NCBI RefSeq assembly: GCF_049257235.1
Contig: NZ_JBMMUF010000002.1
Location: forward strand, 1-64,000
Direction of reading: 5' to 3'
Length of the DNA: 64,000 nt
DNA from: Pseudoalteromonas sp049257235
Lineage (GTDB): Bacteria; Pseudomonadota; Gammaproteobacteria; Enterobacterales; Alteromonadaceae
This document shows positions 61,701-64,000 of this stretch, piece after piece. Made by a program: the position numbers and the translations under genes. The first letter of the stretch is position 1, and each line of letters opens with the position of its first letter. The notes under the pieces are model-generated. The model saw only the letters and a list, made by a program, of their open reading frames with translations, did no database searches and was not told where the DNA came from.

Positions 61701-61796
61701 GTGGTGCAGGGGTACTATTTCTCAAAACCGCTCAGTGAAGGTGATGTCTTGAAGTTATCGGAGCATTTTGAAGTAGAGTGTGTAAGCGCAACCTAA
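58785..61796 (+). CDS. Cache-HAMP-PAS-GGDEF-EAL cyclic-di-GMP enzyme
   Basis: A 1003-residue membrane protein. TM1 (about residues 20-42), periplasmic Cache-type sensor (about 45-355), TM2 (about 358-382), HAMP-like (about 385-440), PAS (about 445-560), GGDEF (about 570-730), EAL (about 745-995). GGDEF (650-654) is intact and preceded at five residues by RTED, the product-inhibition I-site. EAL (778-780), ELTES, DDFGTGYS and KVDRSF are intact, so both synthesis and breakdown are possible. GTG start behind AAGGAT. Standalone gene; it may steer pili or biofilm but no partner is adjacent. Confidence 0.95.
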   Translation: MVYRRPPSRFGIHSLSIKLSALISAICLIAGIFAALFMLKSEQKQLMFEESEQLNLYSARFINHFEQAIETKVNIAEQANAVVSRALFNDAENTELSVFAPNFMSTDDLTLRSVSQDGLSAAVIPKENYNQYYQQLFARSEALWQFISPTLTQEFFNFYLLTEDSFVRISPPNWALDVPADYRANNVINFSRAGQDNNPNRLAIWSPVYYDQVWGKWVKSIVTPIYQGDKHVALTGADVELEALLRFLPLDDEQQQMFVVDSKGQLLAHPKIDQSTYLEYGKEGKRLRMSDFMNPKLVEIVTDATRLKLPTITEPFEYQDENYLTSVRKVDGLDWYVGIYRKQSSALEALQALEIKFLGLFILYAVLVALLLHQALYQLVLSRIYLLVDAVSSFGRGKMDTQFPPESKDEIGVLNGSFKDMSVELSNTIRGLNQRIKEKEIAEQAANRLSKAVAHSGTGVLITNRQLQIEYVNPKMMDMTGFDEDHFTDATLLSVIAKEMAIFTDDIEYDLRTRNYWRGDTMLEQASGSALWVSLSISPIRDEDGEVNSYVVSAQDISFVKESQRKMEQLAYFDTLTGLANRTFFRMQLRKSMALAERGHYAFALFYFDLDEFKRINDTLGHDIGDQLLIEVANRLKNRLRTEDTIARLGGDEFAVLLSGIENYERAAEVANTIQRTLNQPILLGNNEVIISASIGITMAPDDSSEEDQLLKHADLAMYEAKAKGKNTHHFYSRELNAAANERLYIENELRQGIRDKQFHLNYQPQVDSRSGKILGFEALIRWVHPSRGAISPVKFIPIAEATGLIVELGEWVLREACCFSARRSQLGLESNISVNLSVRQFQDANLVPMLASVLRETHVSPKNLHLELTESMLMGDVETAISQLHEIKRLGVSISIDDFGTGYSSLSYLKKFPVDVLKVDRSFVQDIPDDPNDMEITAAIIAMAQKLNLNVVAEGVETKAQVDFLKANNCFVVQGYYFSKPLSEGDVLKLSEHFEVECVSAT

Positions 61797-61819
61797 TCGG
61801 CTGCGCTGCGCATTTTATC

Positions 61820-62383
61820 TTAGAGTAGCGGGCTTACATCTACGGGTAGGTCAATTAAGATGACCACTGCACCTTTACCGCCGTATTCAAGGGGAGCTTG
61901 ATGCATTGCGAGAACATCTGGGTGCTGCACTAAATACTGCGGCACTTTGTGTTTTAAAATACGCTCACCTATACCATGAACCACACACGCACACTGCACG
62001 TGCTGTTTTTTACACGCGCTAATAAGCGCTGCTAGCTCCAATTTGACTGTTTCTTTACTCATGCCGTGGCAATCTAAGATAAGTTCAGGTGAGTAATCAC
62101 CGCGTCGTAATTGTTTCGCTAGGTAGGTGCTTTCTCCCTCTTTGACATAACTGATGGTGCCATGAGTGTCGATGTCGGGAATATATTCATCGGAAAAGTA
62201 AAATTCTGTTTTGCTTTGACGCTCAATTTGTTGGCGCTGTCCAATGTGCTTTTTGTGTTGGGCACTCAAGCGCACGGTGTCGTTTTTGACCCGCTTTGTT
62301 GTGCCTATCGTTTGACGAAACAGGGCGATATCATCGTCTGATAAATCGCTGTTTGCATCTTGGGGAGTGTGCTCTTTGTTCAT
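61820..62383 (-). CDS. smrB: Smr-domain ribosome-rescue nuclease SmrB
   Basis: A 187-residue protein with C-terminal Smr domain: LDCHGMSKETVKLEL (D-x-H-G; E. coli has DLHG) and VVHGIGERILKHKV. SmrB cleaves mRNA between collided ribosomes in E. coli (established). The gene is divergent from prmB, as in E. coli (yfcN-yfcB), which supports SmrB rather than SmrA. Start chosen is ATG 62383; an in-frame TTG at 62401 has no better support. The Leu-to-Cys change is at a variable position. Confidence 0.92.
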   Translation of the reverse strand: MNKEHTPQDANSDLSDDDIALFRQTIGTTKRVKNDTVRLSAQHKKHIGQRQQIERQSKTEFYFSDEYIPDIDTHGTISYVKEGESTYLAKQLRRGDYSPELILDCHGMSKETVKLELAALISACKKQHVQCACVVHGIGERILKHKVPQYLVQHPDVLAMHQAPLEYGGKGAVVILIDLPVDVSPLL

Positions 62384-62472
62384 GGCCGAGAGTTTAGCCA
62401 AAAAAAGCGTAAAAACCTAGCGCTAAACACGCTACAATGTCTTCAATTAACAAGCAAAAATTGCCACACAGT

Positions 62473-63408
62473 ATGAACGAAAATCTTATTAGCGACGCTG
62501 AACTACAAGAAGCTCAGCAGGAAATGCATAGCATTAGTGATTGGTTGCGTTGGGCGACCAGCCAATTTAGCGCCCACGGTATCTTTTTTGGTCACGGCAC
62601 AGACAACGCATGGGATGAAGCAGTCTCATTGGTGTTGCCAGCGCTGCACTTGCCAATGGATGCGCCTCAAGAGTTACTTGCAGCACGCCTCACTAGCAGT
62701 GAAAAAGTTCATCTGAGCGAATTAATATCACGACGTATCAACGAGCGCACACCAGTGGCTTACCTAACCAATCAAGCTTACTTTGCTGGTATGCCATTTT
62801 ATGTGGATGAGCGTGTGCTTGTGCCTCGCTCTCCATTTGGCGAGTTGATTAATAAACAGTTCGCTCCTTGGGTGAGTGAACCGAAAAATATTACCCGCGT
62901 ACTTGATATGTGTACCGGTTCGGGCTGTATTGCCATAGCCCTTGCACAAACCTTTGAAAATGCACTCGTTGATGCTGTGGATATTTCACCAGATGCCTTG
63001 GTTGTCGCAGACTTTAATATCCAGGGTTATCACTTAGAAGACCGTGTTATGCCCATACTGTCAGATGTGTTTAGCGGTGTGGGTGATGAAAAATATGACT
63101 TAATTGTTGCCAATCCACCGTATGTTGACGCTGAAGATATGGCTGATTTGCCAGAGGAGTTTCATCATGAACCTGAGCTAGGCCTAGCCTCAGGTGAAGA
63201 CGGCTTAGATGTAACCCGGGAATTGCTGGCGAAGGCGTCTGCACATCTAACAGATAACGGTTTGTTATTTGTTGAGGTGGGCAACTCTATGGTACATATG
63301 GATGAGTTATATCCAGATGCGCCGTTTACTTGGCTTGAATTTGAGCACGGCGGTTTGGGTGTGTTTATGATTTCTAAAGCTGATCTTGATGCCTACTTTG
63401 GCGAGTAG
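62473..63408 (+). CDS. prmB: 50S ribosomal protein L3 glutamine methyltransferase
   Basis: A 311-residue SAM methyltransferase, HemK-like. N-terminal helices (about 1-95; ISDWLRWATSQFSAHGIFFGHGT), then LDMCTGSGCIAIAL (about residue 145, SAM site) and the catalytic NPPYVDAED (about 213) that places the Gln amide. It modifies L3. The ATG at 62473 gives the E. coli-like length (310); one 12 codons earlier also exists. Order smrB / prmB-aroC equals E. coli. Confidence 0.94.
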   Translation: MNENLISDAELQEAQQEMHSISDWLRWATSQFSAHGIFFGHGTDNAWDEAVSLVLPALHLPMDAPQELLAARLTSSEKVHLSELISRRINERTPVAYLTNQAYFAGMPFYVDERVLVPRSPFGELINKQFAPWVSEPKNITRVLDMCTGSGCIAIALAQTFENALVDAVDISPDALVVADFNIQGYHLEDRVMPILSDVFSGVGDEKYDLIVANPPYVDAEDMADLPEEFHHEPELGLASGEDGLDVTRELLAKASAHLTDNGLLFVEVGNSMVHMDELYPDAPFTWLEFEHGGLGVFMISKADLDAYFGE

Positions 63409-63455
63409 TTATCACGATTAGTGTCGTTTTATGCCATTTGGAATGAGGATGAAGT

Positions 63456-64000
63456 ATGGCTGGAAATAGTATTGGGCAACTGTTCAAAGTGTCCACTTTT
63501 GGTGAGAGCCATGGTCTCGCACTAGGTGGGGTTGTAGATGGTTGTCCTGCAGGCTTGGAGCTCGATGAGTCTGACTTGCAAGTCGATTTAGACCGTCGCA
63601 AACCAGGACAAAGTCGATACACTACGGCGCGCCGAGAAGATGACCAAATTAAAATTCTCTCGGGAGTATTTGAAGGTAAAACCACAGGCACAAGTATTGG
63701 TTTACTCATTGAAAATACGGATCAGCGCTCAAAAGACTACGGCAAAATTAAAGACGTGTTTCGTCCCGGTCATGGTGATTACACATATTGGCATAAATAC
63801 GGTATTCGCGATTATCGTGGTGGTGGGCGCTCGTCGGCCCGTGAAACAGCAATTCGTGTTGCCGCCGGTGCAATCGCAAAGAAATATCTAAAACAGTTTC
63901 ATGGCATAGAAATCAAAGCCTGTTTATCACAATTAGGTCCGATTAAGGCTGAAAATTACGATTGGGCTGAGGTAGAGCAAAATCCATTTTTCTTTCCTGA
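63456..64000 (+). CDS. aroC: Chorismate synthase, N-terminal part (runs off window)
   Basis: The first 181 residues of chorismate synthase, the FMN-dependent last step of the shikimate pathway that feeds TyrA and PheA. It begins MAGNSIGQLFKVSTFGESHG, then RRKPGQSRYTTARREDD (about 48-64), FRPGHGDYTYWHKYG (about 107) and RDYRGGGRSSARETA (about 123). No stop occurs before base 64000. GAGGAT precedes the ATG. It lies 47 bases after prmB, the E. coli order. Confidence 0.97.
   Translation, partial: MAGNSIGQLFKVSTFGESHGLALGGVVDGCPAGLELDESDLQVDLDRRKPGQSRYTTARREDDQIKILSGVFEGKTTGTSIGLLIENTDQRSKDYGKIKDVFRPGHGDYTYWHKYGIRDYRGGGRSSARETAIRVAAGAIAKKYLKQFHGIEIKACLSQLGPIKAENYDWAEVEQNPFFFP

Noticed and set aside
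1..64000. tRNA, rRNA, CRISPR arrays, prophage or insertion sequences
   Set aside because: I looked for cloverleaf ends, repeat-spacer patterns and transposase or phage proteins and saw none. A short RNA gene could still have been missed by eye.

Overview
The window is a gammaproteobacterial chromosome segment. Gene order and protein character point to the order Alteromonadales, most likely Pseudoalteromonas or a close relative (inference; no search was run). Almost all of it is conserved housekeeping sequence. The accessory parts are the left edge (1 to about 1130), the tyrA-pheA gap (54.4-57.2 kb) and scattered small genes.

Left edge: the distal end of an integron cassette array. Two VCR-like attC sites (about 80-182 and 542-643) bracket a 461-bp cassette that encodes a zinc-ribbon membrane protein. 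A second cassette (four-helix membrane protein) follows. Its attC breaks off just after the R'' box (1099-1105), where ordinary chromosome begins. No integrase is in view.

1.3-18.5 kb: a DUF4442 thioesterase-fold protein, an M23 peptidase-bactofilin pair, tyrosine catabolism (hpd, fahA), a POT peptide transporter and its neighbour tyrR, a second hotdog protein, ompW, a dapE-like M20 peptidase, an olsF-like two-domain acyltransferase, ghrA, smrA, small unknown genes and a single-domain response regulator.

18.5-42.1 kb: rpsT / murJ-ribF-ileS-lspA-fkpB-ispH / LytS-LytTR two-component pair / minor pilins pilV-W-X-Y1-E and a TapY2-like gene / two fimT-type pseudopilins / glnB / bamD / rluD-pgeF / clpB. 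From memory this is essentially the P. aeruginosa order (rpsT-mviN-ribF-ileS-lspA-fkpB-lytB-pilE...fimU-fimT...comL-rluD...clpB), so it is an ancient syntenic block. Here a two-component pair like AlgZ/AlgR sits directly beside the pilin genes.

42.1-64 kb: an MDR oxidoreductase, gshA, a lytic-transglycosylase-like lipoprotein, mscS, corB-type and ccsA/ypjD-type membrane proteins, ffh, a DUF3750 lipoprotein, rpsP-rimM-trmD-rplS, tyrA, an inserted group (MddA-like methyltransferase, two or three small genes, a TIM-barrel protein), pheA with a Phe-rich leader peptide and attenuator, a GGDEF-EAL protein, smrB, prmB and the start of aroC. The last gene runs off the window.

How it works together: aromatic amino acid control is the clearest theme. 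TyrR-box-like palindromes lie before tyrR itself, before hpd and, as a tandem pair, directly before tyrA. pheA is instead governed by ribosome-mediated attenuation. Tyrosine synthesis and breakdown would therefore answer to one regulator in the window, and phenylalanine synthesis to Phe-tRNA charging. No wholly new multi-gene system is evident. The least-described items are the cassette genes, the small ORFs, the mutually exclusive terminators between hpd and fahA, and the olsF-like and mddA-like genes.
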